From: Xylanibacter ruminicola
Lineage (GTDB): Bacteria; Bacteroidota; Bacteroidia; Bacteroidales; Bacteroidaceae
Length of the DNA stretch: 54,253 nucleotides
Assembly: GCF_900142525.1 (NCBI RefSeq)
Contig: NZ_FRBD01000006.1
Location: forward strand, 1 to 54,253
Direction: 5' to 3'
Positions within the stretch are counted from its first letter, which is position 1. Each line of letters opens with the position of its first letter. Position numbers and translations under genes: made by a program. This document shows positions 23,493 through 33,595 of this stretch, piece by piece. The notes beneath the pieces are model-generated. The model did not search any database. It was not told the origin of the DNA and saw nothing but the letters and a program-made list of their open reading frames with translations.

Positions 23493-26400
23493 CTATCTAT
23501 CAATTCTCACTTTACGGGTATTGACAGTACCATCGGTCTTGATCTCACGGAAGATGTAGACGACATTCTGCGTCAGGTTGCGACGATCGAAGTCGGCATA
23601 GCTGCCGCTATATACCTGACGGCCTGAGAGATTAAAGACTGACAAGCGGCTGCTTGCATCGAACACAGTCTCCGAGATGTCGGTAGTTATGGTTGCGCCA
23701 ATAACAAACGGACTGCGAACGTTACCAAGATGATGATCAATCCTGAAATTAAGGATCGTTACAGGTTGGTCTTCATCACTAAGTTCGGGTACATTAGCCT
23801 TAAGAACAAGAGGTTCGCCAGTCATTTTACCGCTGATGACGACGAGGTATATGCTATCGCGCACGCACTTGACTGAGTGGCCACGAAGTTCGCCTTCGTT
23901 ATCATAAGCTGCTATAGAGCTGGCTTTAAGAGGATTGTTATTTTTATCGTGAACGGTACAGGTAACAGCCATGTTATGAGGATAATAGTAGTTGGCCGAC
24001 ACCCCTGAAGTGAGAACGTTTACGGTGTCGACATCTTCAGTTATATCACTTGGGAATGTAAACGTCTTGCTAGTTTCAGACTGCGAGACGTAGATATAGC
24101 CCTTGCCCGGCTCGATAACCGAGAGACTGCCGAACCACTTACCATTGACAAACTGACTGAACGACGTCTGGTTCTTAACATAGTCGAGCTCCTCAGGATT
24201 GAGACCGGCAAAAGCCTCATCGATGGTCATATACTTGGTTGAAGGAACACCCACCCAGTTAACACCATGCTTGATGGTTACAGGACAATCGGCAGGGTTC
24301 ATGTTCTCGCCCACTACATACAGGTCGGCTGCATTGTTCATATCTACCTTCATCATCTGACCGATCTTCAGTTCGGTATCGGCATCCCACTTGCCATTCT
24401 CGTTGTAATAAGTCTTGTCTTCAAGCTCTACACTGTTTACCTGGTTGTTAACAGGACTGAACACCTGAGAGAGCTCGGAATAAGCAGGAATGACGTTAAG
24501 AGATACCCAGTTGTAATACGGCTTAAGTGGCACGGTTTGCATCACCGTTTCATTATTCTCCCAGATAACGGGTTTCATCACGTCGCCCACTATAGCATCG
24601 CGGCTGAAGACGACATCCTTTGATACCGTGGTCATAGGATAAGTAAAACCGGTAGAAGCATCGTAGAGACGGAACAGAACCTTGTCGGCTTTAGCACTCA
24701 TCTCCTTAGTACCGTAGATATAGAGGAACACGTAGTAGGCATCCATGGTCTTGTAATAAACAGGCTGAGCTACGCCTATACACTCGCCTCCCTCGGTAAA
24801 GGCACCAACCATGTCGTTAGGATCATTAGAAAGCAGACCGTCGATCTTGATCTGGCCGATAACCGACATACTCTCATTGTACTTCTTGGGCGTCCAGTCG
24901 GGTTTCTTGCCTTCAACAGTCAGGCAGATATCGAGCGGTGTGTCGATGCCCTTCTGACCGCGAGCGCTGATGGTGGTGAAGTACTTGCCGATGGCATTGC
25001 CAGACTTAACCGTGAAAGTAATCTGGGTGGAGCCGTGGGCAAAGATCAAGCCGCTGGTCTCGCTGGCCTCCAGCCATGAAGGTAGCTGGGTGAACGACCA
25101 CTCCTGGTCGGCAGGGCCGTTGTTATAGAGCGTAGCGGTGAAGGTGTTGTCGCGGTCGGCCAGCACATTCATATCAATCTGATCGGTATTCCAACTCAGC
25201 GTATTCTGCTTAACTACAAAGCTCCAGGTGATGGGGCGGCCAACGTTGGTGTGCAGGTCATAGTAGTCGCGCAAAGTAGTGAAGACGGTACAGCCTTCAA
25301 GCTTCTCTGGACTGTGGTCGAGCGTGACAGACACGGTGCGCTCGTTGGCCACAAAGCTGAAGTCGAGGTTGGTCTTGTTAGGTGCCACCTTCAGACCGGG
25401 AGCCGAGTTACCGGCAACGAGGCTAGCTGCGCTGCTGGCTACAAGCGAGGTGGAAGCAGTAGCACCTTTAGCCATATTCTCAACAGCGAAGCTATAGACG
25501 CGCTGGTCGTAAACATCGTAGTACGACTTCTCCATAGGCCAATAGCCTACAAGGCCATCGGTCTTAGAACCGTCGAGGCGGTAGTACATACGGTCGACAA
25601 TCGACTCCTGGGTGTTGGTAGCGTTCCAGAGGCGAACCTCGTCGATAGCACCCTTCAGATCTATACCCAGATGAAGCTGTGCACCGGCCAAAGCTGGAAT
25701 CTTGGCCGACTCAAGGTTGCTGAGCACAGCAACGCCGTCGACAAGCAGGCAGGCTGCCTTACCGCCAGCACCCTTCAGCACGTTGAGTGCAACGTGGTGC
25801 CACTGGTTGTCGTTGATGACGGTAGTTGTAGAATATGCAACGCTATCGGCCACCAAATGGAGTTTGCCATCATTCAGAATGACATCGAGCACCTGGCCCT
25901 CGTCGAGCGACATGAGCTTGGCACTCTTAGAGGTTGGATCAACCTGAGCCCACATCTCAACGGTATAGCTGTTAAGATTGTTCATGGAGAGATTGCCCAT
26001 AGGTATAGAGGCATAGTTGGTATTATCGAGAGCTAGCGAGATATTCTCGTTCTCCATATACCATGCATTGTTAGCCGACAGGCGCATGTGGCGGCTGCGG
26101 GCGCGGTCTTCGGATATATTGCCGTGGCCCTCGTCAAGGCGCCAGTAGCCAATGAGAGCAGGTGTAGTGTTGCCCTTGCCGAGATACATCTGGGCCTTGA
26201 TGGTGGTCCAGGTAAGAGCTGCACTGTAGAGCGACAGCTCGTGCATGGCACCCTTGAGCCCCTTGCCAACATAGATAGTTCCTTCGGCAGAGAGCTTCTT
26301 GCCTACTTTCTCGTCTACGATCAGATTCGTCTCTGAGTCGCCATAAGCAGCGTAGGCAGAGATAGACTCGTTCTGATAGTCGTATACAAATGCCAGGTAG

Positions 26401-29400
26401 GTCCAGGTATCCATAGGCAGGGTATTATTCGACTTGTAGGTCTTTCGTGTACCTAAAGTATCTTTCATCTCAACCAGCAGATAGCCATCAGCATCAATAT
26501 TGAGGCTGAGCGCATCATTAGCCTCGCCATGCTGATAGAAGGTACCCGCCGTGTTGTCGCGCTTTACCCATCCGCAGATGGTGAACGACGTACCACCAAG
26601 CGTAAGCTTGCTCTGGGTAGAGGCAGCTGCTACATTAGAGCCACTAAGCAGCAAGGCGATGTCGTGGGCCACAGAGTCGGTATTAAGCACACTCTGAATC
26701 ACAAAGTTATCGTTCTCGGTAAGACTCTGTGAGTAGATATCCTCATTGAACTCAATGCTGATCTCATCGCCTTCGCTAAGCACACCATCCGATGGTTGTG
26801 GCAGGTGGATAGGAGCTGGCAGGGTTACGTCCTTGGTGACCTTGATTATCTCACTCTCACCAAGTACATCCTGGCTGCCAACAGTACAATCGGTAACAGC
26901 ACGGAACTCGTATTCAGCATCGGGATATGCAGTCTGGTTACGCATGTTGATAAGCGTATCGATGCTACTCTCGGGCAGCGGACTCTCGGTAGAGCCGGCA
27001 GGCGTGCCCTTAACCCAAGTGTGGATGGTGGTCCAATCGGGGGCACCCACCTTGCGCTGCTGCATGCGAACGGCGTTAAGGATACTGTTGTCGCGATTGT
27101 AGCCTGAAGCTGTGAGCACCAGCGTGCTATCGGTAGCAGTATTAATCAGCGTCTTAGAGGCTGTAAGCGTGACGGGCTCGGCCTGAGGCTGGAAGTGAGC
27201 CGACAGGTAGATATCGTCGCTCATGCTTATTTGGCCCGCAGAATAGAAGCTAACATGTAGACTATCGATGTGGTTGATCTCGTTAGAGGCAGGCTTCACC
27301 TTGAGCGTCACCATAGCACTATCGCCAGGAGCCAGAGAGATGTCAAAGTTGTAAGCATCAGGAGAGCCATTGATAGATACTTCCGACATCTGTCCCCACT
27401 TGTCGTAATCAACCATCAGATTGAAATCAATACGGCGCGACAGGTTGGCCAAAGTGGGGTTGGTAAGCTTCAACTGGAACACGGCAGGATCGCCAGCAGG
27501 TACACCTGTAAGCACGGGCTGAGCACAGAATATCTTTGGTGTTTCAATCTGTACAGTAGCGTTAGAGAGTATATATTGGCCAGGATGGTAGTACTTGGTG
27601 CGCTCCTCGCCCTCGTAGTTGCGACTTGTCTGACCGTCAGACTGGCGGGTAATCAAACTGAAGTCGCCCGGATCCTTATAGATTCTCACTTCGTGGAAGT
27701 TGTCGGCAACAGGATCGCTCAGGTTAATGGTGTAGGTATTGCTGCTTTTATGCGAACGAGAACCAGTACCATCTAATGTATTATCGAATGTAAAGGTAAA
27801 ACCACCAGAGAAGGCACTTACATTTCCTTGATTAGCAGCAGCAATTGCATAGAATTTTTTATAAGTATTTAAATTATGCGAGAGTTGCAGATTCTCATTA
27901 TCGGTGACTGATGTTGAGGCTGAATAGGATACTGTTGATCCACTATCAAAACTATAATACTTTTCGGGACTATTGCTATACGCTTCTATCTTCTGCTTTT
28001 CATTAAACGACAAGTAATCTTCCCACAGTTGGATATTTGAGTTGATAGTTACAATGGCATCCCACATCTCTTCATCATTATGGTATTTGGCACTGGCTGG
28101 CAAGAAAGCAGTATAGCTGGGACCATAGGTACACAGACTGTCACTTCGCCACTTCAAATCCCATGTATTCACAGCCTGGTCGCCCCAAGCAAGAGAATCA
28201 TCGTTGCAAGTACCGAACCTTGGATCATCGGGAGAAAGTGAAGTCATGTAGATGATAGAGTCGGTATTGTTTACAAAGCTTGCTCTTTTCTCCAACAAAG
28301 CAGCCTCACTAACCTGTACGAGTCGGGCCTCGCGCATACGTTTGAAGCTTGGTATGAGGTGGTTTATAATATGGTCCTGAGTATAAGCAAATTCTGTCTC
28401 AATAGAATCGGCAGTACAGATGACTTCACGAGTTCCAACAGCATAGCTACCGTTCTGCTTATCAACAAGCATGACTTCAAGACCATCGCCATAAATGAGC
28501 GAGCCAGAAACACCAATGAAAAGGTCGCCATTAGGACCATCATAATAAGCCTGTGATGATGTGGAGAAATTCTCGGTAGTAGTGAATTGCCAATCAACAC
28601 CACCACTTAAATTAAATCCAACTTTCCAACTGATACCTGTACCTCTATTTCCTTCAGCCATTCCTCCTGATTTGACATATAATCCTGGTGCGCCCTCAGC
28701 AATCTTAATAGCAATACCACTCGTATTATTAGTATCACTTCCTAACTTTACTGATGCGCCAACAGATGTTTTAAATGCGTAATCAGTGACAGAACCAGAG
28801 CTCCATGTCTGGTTTGAATTACTTCCAAATGGGTCGCGGATAATATTAATCAGCTTGTCGGGAGCAGCAGTAACGCTGGTATTGCCAGTTAATACAGAAC
28901 CAAACACATAGCATTCCATTGGTCCTACATAGCTGCCGTTAGTCCAATCCCAAGCATATACATTATCACCGATGGTGAGTGAGACATTAAGATTGTTAGT
29001 ATAAGGAGATACCTCATTTGGATATACAGGTATAAATGAATAGGTATATGTTCCATCAGAGTCTAAGAATGCCCTTTCTACCTGCACGGTGTCATTATTA
29101 ACCGCCCAAGGATTTCTGAAGGTAAGGTATCCAGCAGTAGGCACATGCTGTTCGCGTTTGTTTTCGGCTACACCTGGGTCATAATTCACGTAGCGCTCGA
29201 ACGACGAAATCTTAAAGTCGTATTTATATCCGCTTAAGAAGATCGGATAACCATAATTGTATTTAATTGAATCGGGTGTAACGGTGTAGGCCATTACGCT
29301 ATCCCCTACTTCGCCTGCAGGAACCTTGAAATCGCCAAAGGCACCATCGGTATTGTCGGTCTGTTCAACCGTAATAACCGGACTTGAGGTGTAGGTCTGC

Positions 29401-32400
29401 ACTAAAGCGGTGTTATAGTAATACTTCAAACTATCGGTTCCCATAGTTAAGACAGAACAAGTAGAGTCGCTGATATTTGAACAGTCGAGCAGAACCTTGC
29501 TTGAAAAAGATGCCGAAGCCTCTGTGTTATTATCAACCACTGTAGAAATATAATAAGGTACAGGTGGCATATAGAATGCAAACTCACCATTCTCAGGGTC
29601 GGTCTTGATGGTAATGGTCTTAACCTTATCATCGCCCTCGCTCTTACCGCCTACGTAAGCCTGGCAGTTCTTGATACTGTCGGAAGCCTGCTTATAATAG
29701 ATTCTGTCTGGGTTACTATCGAAGGTGCCCTGGATAGAGTCGATATATACGTTCATGCGCTTAGCATCCTCGAGAGAGCTGGCGGTGAGCAGAGTCAGTG
29801 TGGCAGCACCGATATTAGCTGTGCTCTGACCGAAGCCAAGAGGTTTGCCCTTCTCAACAGCTCCACCAACTACACGACCCACTACCTTAGCCTTGGTCAT
29901 ATCGGTAAAGGTAAGGTGACTGATGCTGTCGTTGAAGTTCTTTGTACCTGTGGCTGGATAACGGCCATTATTTAGAAAGGTGTGATCAGTCTTAAGAATC
30001 TGGATAAAGTGATCGCCTATGGGCACAGAGAGAGTATATTCGCCTTTATCGTCGGTCTTGATGATATTGCCGTTGCTATCTTTCAAGATAGTCTCGCCAT
30101 CAAGACGGAAATAACAGTCTTTTACGGGATAAGTGGTATTCTCGTAATATACAATACCCTTTACATGGAAACTTGACTTATCTTCAAAGTTCTGAGGATC
30201 GAAGGTAAGTGTTGTTGGCGAGACATATATGGTTCGGGTAGTAGGACTGAACTCGTGAACGCCCTTGGTTGGTACAACACTATAGGTAGTGCCCTTGCCC
30301 ATATACGGAATACCGCTGATGGTATAGGCGCCCTTGGTATCGGTCATACCAAAGAGCGAGAGCTGGTTCTGCGACGGCGTAACAATATTGGTTCGGTGAC
30401 CTGCATAGACTATTGCCTCGTTCTCGTTATTTACAGAATTGGTCTTAGAGTAGTCAAAGGCGGCTCTGATGGTGCTGATGCCTTCGTCGAAGTTCCAATA
30501 AACCTTCAGGCCTTCTTCCTCACCACCAAGGATACGGTTGTAGTTCTGCTTAACATCGTGCTCTGTAAGCAGGATGTCGAAGAAGCGCACTTCATCGATA
30601 TATCCATTAAGAGTGTGGGCTTTATCTGTATCAGAAGCTACAGCCACATGACCATCCATAGAGCTCATGCTAAGCGGCAGGCTGATATTCTCAGAAACGA
30701 TAGAATCGCCAGCAACAATATAAAGCACTGCGCTATTGTCGCCCTTGTGGACAAAGGTGATGTGGCTAAATCTGTCGGGCATGATACTACGCGTAGAGGT
30801 TACGCTTGTTGTGCCATCAGAGAATGTGAGCTTGTAACCGCTATTGGCATCGTAATCGCTCAGTGTAACAAACAGCTTGCCGCCCATATCGAGAAGGCAG
30901 GTACCATTGTTCTTATCAGCCTCTGGGCGCACATACATCTGCACACTGAAATCGCCACTGAAATAAGCTTTACGCGATGCATCTAAAGTCCAGTGTAAGC
31001 CTCCCTCACCGCCATTAAACTGCATAGAGTTGAATACCTGATTGGTAGTGGCGTTCGACTCGAGGGTTACCTTGACGCCCTCGGCTGCATAAGCGCCATT
31101 CTGATAGTTGATAGCGCCGTAGACCGTACCAGTGCTGCGCATAAAGCCATAAGTGCCCAGACGAGAGAACTGAGTATCAGAGCCATTTGTACGGGCTACA
31201 ATAGCATAAGCATAGTAGAAACCGGGCTCAGCACCACTATCAGTATTATCAATGAATGAGGTTGTAGGACTCGTAACAGGACTTGAATTAATCTTTGTCC
31301 ACGAAAGCAACTCGGCCGAAGCGACTGACGAAACAGTGTCTTCGCCTTCTACAATCTTATGGCGGTAGATGTCGTATTCAAGATAATCGGTACCTACAAG
31401 ATTTGCACTCCATTCAAGTTTAATCTTGTCGGTATAGTTTCCATGCGATGCCTTTAGCGACTTGACATACGAGGAACCGGGCTTTCCATCAGGAATGGTA
31501 GGACTGGTATATCTTGTTGTGCCCTGAATATTACTGATTACAACCATATACGAGTAAGTCTTATCAGTTTCGAAATTCTCATCGTAGTAGGTATACTTCA
31601 GCGTCTTGGGATTTGATACTTCTATATTGCCGATTTTGTCGGTCTCGGTAAAGTCAGTATAATTAAGATTAGGATTATCGGCCGTAACAGCTTTACGATA
31701 TACTTTAAACTCATAACCAGACCTGTCCAACTCTGGAGAAATAGACCAGTCTAACTGGTACTTTGTATCTAATGCCTTAGCAGAAAGCTCCGACAGTTGT
31801 ACCGTGCGATTAAGGCAGGCATTTTCTAAAGTAGTGCCGAGATTAGGTTGTTTAGGAGTGTTGTTCCAACCACTTGGAACATAATATACTTCATACGTAT
31901 ATTTCGTATCGTATTCAGCTGTTTTGTCTTCAAAAGAATAGTTGGTATAAGATTGAGCGGCATTTATGATGAACAGTGTATCGTGGTTTGCTGCTATATC
32001 TTTGCGATATAAATAGAAGTTTACACCCGCATTATTACTATGGTTTTCAGAATTCCAGGTAAGCTTGATTTTCTTATTCCAGGCATCATACGTTGCATTA
32101 AGATCTTTAGGATAAGGCAAAGTGGATGCGCCTTTATTAGCTTGGTCAATAAAACGGATGGCAAATCCATTTGTACTAAGGTCGAAAGTAACTCTGACAT
32201 ACGACAAATAGTCACTTTTACCTGGGGTGGCAATGGTAGCTATAGACTGTGGTTCGGTAAAGCTTTCGGTTTTTACTACCCTGCCATACATATCCATCAA
32301 TTCCAGTTTTATAATATTTCTATCAAGACCTTTTACCGTAATATTTACAGGAAGAGAGTTATCCCAAAAGTAGTACCTGTTAAATATAGTAAGATCTCTA

Positions 32401-33401
32401 TCATACATATAAGCAACATTGGCATTACCAGAGGCTGATATATGATAACGGTTGCCAGCAGGGTTTATCCAAAAAACGAATTCAGTGGTTCCGTTATCAG
32501 TGTATTTCCTTGAATGATCGTCAACATTGTATACGCCACAATAATTATAACCAACTTTATACGAACAACTATCCTTATAGTTGGGATTAGAGCTATAATC
32601 CTTGGTAACTGAGCCATTTTCTCCATAATTTATAGTGCCACTATAAACATCTTCAAGGTTTATTGTGTAATTACCCCATCCGCTGCTTGGTTCATTCATT
32701 TCGGTAGAGGTGAAAGTAAGCTTACCGGGGTTACTCCATTGCAAATGAGTAAGTTTAGTGGATAATTCTGTAGGGCTTTTAGTTACATGTGTTTCAACGA
32801 AATACTCTTTATCATCATACGACTTGGCTGTCATTTCATTCTCGCCATCGTCAGTCTCCATTAAACCCTTAACTTCAATTTTATGATAGGCGCCGTTCCT
32901 GTTCCTGCTAATATAGATGTCGACGGGAATATACCAGTCTTGGTCACAGTTGGAATAATTCGCAAGATTAGTGTATGTAAGCCAAAACTTTTTGTTATCA
33001 TCATTTTTAGCCATAAAGCCTGGACGGGTACGCGCAATGTAGTAAACACTATCGGCATCACAGCAAACATACTGGTAACAATCTGTCGATTTATTAAATC
33101 CATGATCACCATGAATATCACTGAGCGTTACTCCATGTCCATCGACATACAATGTTGGTGCCTCTTTCCAGTAGGTATCAGAATGATCCTCGTTACGCAC
33201 CCAGACGTATACGGTGAAATACGGTTGCCTTTCGGTAATAAACGATGTACTACCAATAACGCCATCATCATCACCATTCGTTGTTAGGGATGGAAGAATA
33301 ATACGAGGCAGATTGTCATCGGCTTTGACAGTTTGCGTGCCAACCAAAAGCAACATGGTTAGCAGTAGCAAAAAAAGCTGAATGCGTTTTTGTTGATACA
33401 T
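23493..33401 (-). CDS. Giant secreted multidomain surface protein with type IX sorting domain
   Basis: At 3302 residues this is by far the largest product in the window. A signal peptide (about 1-27) is followed by a unique N-terminal part, three fibronectin-III-like modules (about 435-735, each with PKDLNATYDAWNKKIKLTWN-type strands), a LamG/concanavalin-like domain (about 790-960), carboxypeptidase-regulatory-like modules (about 1010-1200), a long unique region (about 1200-2200), two more LamG-like domains (about 2245-2430 and 2450-2625), a BACON-like Ig domain (about 2725-2830) and a C-terminal type IX secretion sorting domain (FNLSGRQVYSG near 3260 to the end). It is likely exported through the type IX system and displayed or released; adhesin or glycan-binding function is inferred from the LamG and Fn3 modules. 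No catalytic domain was recognised. Fn3 and LamG limits are estimated. Confidence 0.88.
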   Translation of the reverse strand: MYQQKRIQLFLLLLTMLLLVGTQTVKADDNLPRIILPSLTTNGDDDGVIGSTSFITERQPYFTVYVWVRNEDHSDTYWKEAPTLYVDGHGVTLSDIHGDHGFNKSTDCYQYVCCDADSVYYIARTRPGFMAKNDDNKKFWLTYTNLANYSNCDQDWYIPVDIYISRNRNGAYHKIEVKGLMETDDGENEMTAKSYDDKEYFVETHVTKSPTELSTKLTHLQWSNPGKLTFTSTEMNEPSSGWGNYTINLEDVYSGTINYGENGSVTKDYSSNPNYKDSCSYKVGYNYCGVYNVDDHSRKYTDNGTTEFVFWINPAGNRYHISASGNANVAYMYDRDLTIFNRYYFWDNSLPVNITVKGLDRNIIKLELMDMYGRVVKTESFTEPQSIATIATPGKSDYLSYVRVTFDLSTNGFAIRFIDQANKGASTLPYPKDLNATYDAWNKKIKLTWNSENHSNNAGVNFYLYRKDIAANHDTLFIINAAQSYTNYSFEDKTAEYDTKYTYEVYYVPSGWNNTPKQPNLGTTLENACLNRTVQLSELSAKALDTKYQLDWSISPELDRSGYEFKVYRKAVTADNPNLNYTDFTETDKIGNIEVSNPKTLKYTYYDENFETDKTYSYMVVISNIQGTTRYTSPTIPDGKPGSSYVKSLKASHGNYTDKIKLEWSANLVGTDYLEYDIYRHKIVEGEDTVSSVASAELLSWTKINSSPVTSPTTSFIDNTDSGAEPGFYYAYAIVARTNGSDTQFSRLGTYGFMRSTGTVYGAINYQNGAYAAEGVKVTLESNATTNQVFNSMQFNGGEGGLHWTLDASRKAYFSGDFSVQMYVRPEADKNNGTCLLDMGGKLFVTLSDYDANSGYKLTFSDGTTSVTSTRSIMPDRFSHITFVHKGDNSAVLYIVAGDSIVSENISLPLSMSSMDGHVAVASDTDKAHTLNGYIDEVRFFDILLTEHDVKQNYNRILGGEEEGLKVYWNFDEGISTIRAAFDYSKTNSVNNENEAIVYAGHRTNIVTPSQNQLSLFGMTDTKGAYTISGIPYMGKGTTYSVVPTKGVHEFSPTTRTIYVSPTTLTFDPQNFEDKSSFHVKGIVYYENTTYPVKDCYFRLDGETILKDSNGNIIKTDDKGEYTLSVPIGDHFIQILKTDHTFLNNGRYPATGTKNFNDSISHLTFTDMTKAKVVGRVVGGAVEKGKPLGFGQSTANIGAATLTLLTASSLEDAKRMNVYIDSIQGTFDSNPDRIYYKQASDSIKNCQAYVGGKSEGDDKVKTITIKTDPENGEFAFYMPPVPYYISTVVDNNTEASASFSSKVLLDCSNISDSTCSVLTMGTDSLKYYYNTALVQTYTSSPVITVEQTDNTDGAFGDFKVPAGEVGDSVMAYTVTPDSIKYNYGYPIFLSGYKYDFKISSFERYVNYDPGVAENKREQHVPTAGYLTFRNPWAVNNDTVQVERAFLDSDGTYTYSFIPVYPNEVSPYTNNLNVSLTIGDNVYAWDWTNGSYVGPMECYVFGSVLTGNTSVTAAPDKLINIIRDPFGSNSNQTWSSGSVTDYAFKTSVGASVKLGSDTNNTSGIAIKIAEGAPGLYVKSGGMAEGNRGTGISWKVGFNLSGGVDWQFTTTENFSTSSQAYYDGPNGDLFIGVSGSLIYGDGLEVMLVDKQNGSYAVGTREVICTADSIETEFAYTQDHIINHLIPSFKRMREARLVQVSEAALLEKRASFVNNTDSIIYMTSLSPDDPRFGTCNDDSLAWGDQAVNTWDLKWRSDSLCTYGPSYTAFLPASAKYHNDEEMWDAIVTINSNIQLWEDYLSFNEKQKIEAYSNSPEKYYSFDSGSTVSYSASTSVTDNENLQLSHNLNTYKKFYAIAAANQGNVSAFSGGFTFTFDNTLDGTGSRSHKSSNTYTINLSDPVADNFHEVRIYKDPGDFSLITRQSDGQTSRNYEGEERTKYYHPGQYILSNATVQIETPKIFCAQPVLTGVPAGDPAVFQLKLTNPTLANLSRRIDFNLMVDYDKWGQMSEVSINGSPDAYNFDISLAPGDSAMVTLKVKPASNEINHIDSLHVSFYSAGQISMSDDIYLSAHFQPQAEPVTLTASKTLINTATDSTLVLTASGYNRDNSILNAVRMQQRKVGAPDWTTIHTWVKGTPAGSTESPLPESSIDTLINMRNQTAYPDAEYEFRAVTDCTVGSQDVLGESEIIKVTKDVTLPAPIHLPQPSDGVLSEGDEISIEFNEDIYSQSLTENDNFVIQSVLNTDSVAHDIALLLSGSNVAAASTQSKLTLGGTSFTICGWVKRDNTAGTFYQHGEANDALSLNIDADGYLLVEMKDTLGTRKTYKSNNTLPMDTWTYLAFVYDYQNESISAYAAYGDSETNLIVDEKVGKKLSAEGTIYVGKGLKGAMHELSLYSAALTWTTIKAQMYLGKGNTTPALIGYWRLDEGHGNISEDRARSRHMRLSANNAWYMENENISLALDNTNYASIPMGNLSMNNLNSYTVEMWAQVDPTSKSAKLMSLDEGQVLDVILNDGKLHLVADSVAYSTTTVINDNQWHHVALNVLKGAGGKAACLLVDGVAVLSNLESAKIPALAGAQLHLGIDLKGAIDEVRLWNATNTQESIVDRMYYRLDGSKTDGLVGYWPMEKSYYDVYDQRVYSFAVENMAKGATASTSLVASSAASLVAGNSAPGLKVAPNKTNLDFSFVANERTVSVTLDHSPEKLEGCTVFTTLRDYYDLHTNVGRPITWSFVVKQNTLSWNTDQIDMNVLADRDNTFTATLYNNGPADQEWSFTQLPSWLEASETSGLIFAHGSTQITFTVKSGNAIGKYFTTISARGQKGIDTPLDICLTVEGKKPDWTPKKYNESMSVIGQIKIDGLLSNDPNDMVGAFTEGGECIGVAQPVYYKTMDAYYVFLYIYGTKEMSAKADKVLFRLYDASTGFTYPMTTVSKDVVFSRDAIVGDVMKPVIWENNETVMQTVPLKPYYNWVSLNVIPAYSELSQVFSPVNNQVNSVELEDKTYYNENGKWDADTELKIGQMMKVDMNNAADLYVVGENMNPADCPVTIKHGVNWVGVPSTKYMTIDEAFAGLNPEELDYVKNQTSFSQFVNGKWFGSLSVIEPGKGYIYVSQSETSKTFTFPSDITEDVDTVNVLTSGVSANYYYPHNMAVTCTVHDKNNNPLKASSIAAYDNEGELRGHSVKCVRDSIYLVVISGKMTGEPLVLKANVPELSDEDQPVTILNFRIDHHLGNVRSPFVIGATITTDISETVFDASSRLSVFNLSGRQVYSGSYADFDRRNLTQNVVYIFREIKTDGTVNTRKVRIDR

Positions 33402-33444
33402 AATGATATTGATTAATAATATTTAAATCTTTGGAATTTGGGTG

Positions 33445-33452
33445 CAAAAATA
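33445..33452 (-). promoter_or_regulatory. -7 promoter box of the giant surface protein gene
   Basis: TATTTTTG on the minus strand, 43 nt upstream of the ATG at 33401. The first GGTGTT repeat begins 19 bp upstream, in the -33 region. Confidence 0.65.
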
Positions 33453-33471
33453 GACAAAATTTTCCGAATAA

Positions 33472-33542
33472 GGTGTTCAAAAATCGCAAATGGTGTTAGA
33501 AAATCAACAATTAGGTGTTAAAAACGTGGCCTTTTTAACACC
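33472..33542. promoter_or_regulatory. Four GGTGTTnnAAA repeats in a divergent promoter
   Basis: GGTGTTCAAAAA (33472-33483), GGTGTTAGAAAA (33492-33503) and GGTGTTAAAAAC (33514-33525) are direct repeats 20 and 22 bp apart; CTTTTTAACACC (33531-33542) is the same motif inverted. Two-turn spacing of direct repeats is typical of AraC-family sites, and the divergent gene encodes an AraC regulator. Confidence 0.7.
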
Positions 33543-33559
33543 CAAATCAATATTTTTTG

Positions 33560-33567
33560 TATATTTG
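33560..33567 (+). promoter_or_regulatory. -7 promoter box of the AraC regulator gene
   Basis: TATATTTG, 28 nt upstream of the ATG at 33596. The inverted GGTGTT repeat ends 17 bp upstream, over the -33 position. Confidence 0.6.
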
Positions 33568-33595
33568 CACCCAATTAATCGAAATTAAGAGGGAG

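Noticed and set aside
25251..26036. A 261-codon plus-strand frame inside the giant surface-protein gene
   Set aside because: Antisense to LamG-coding sequence, with composition explained by the real frame; no signal peptide or known motif.
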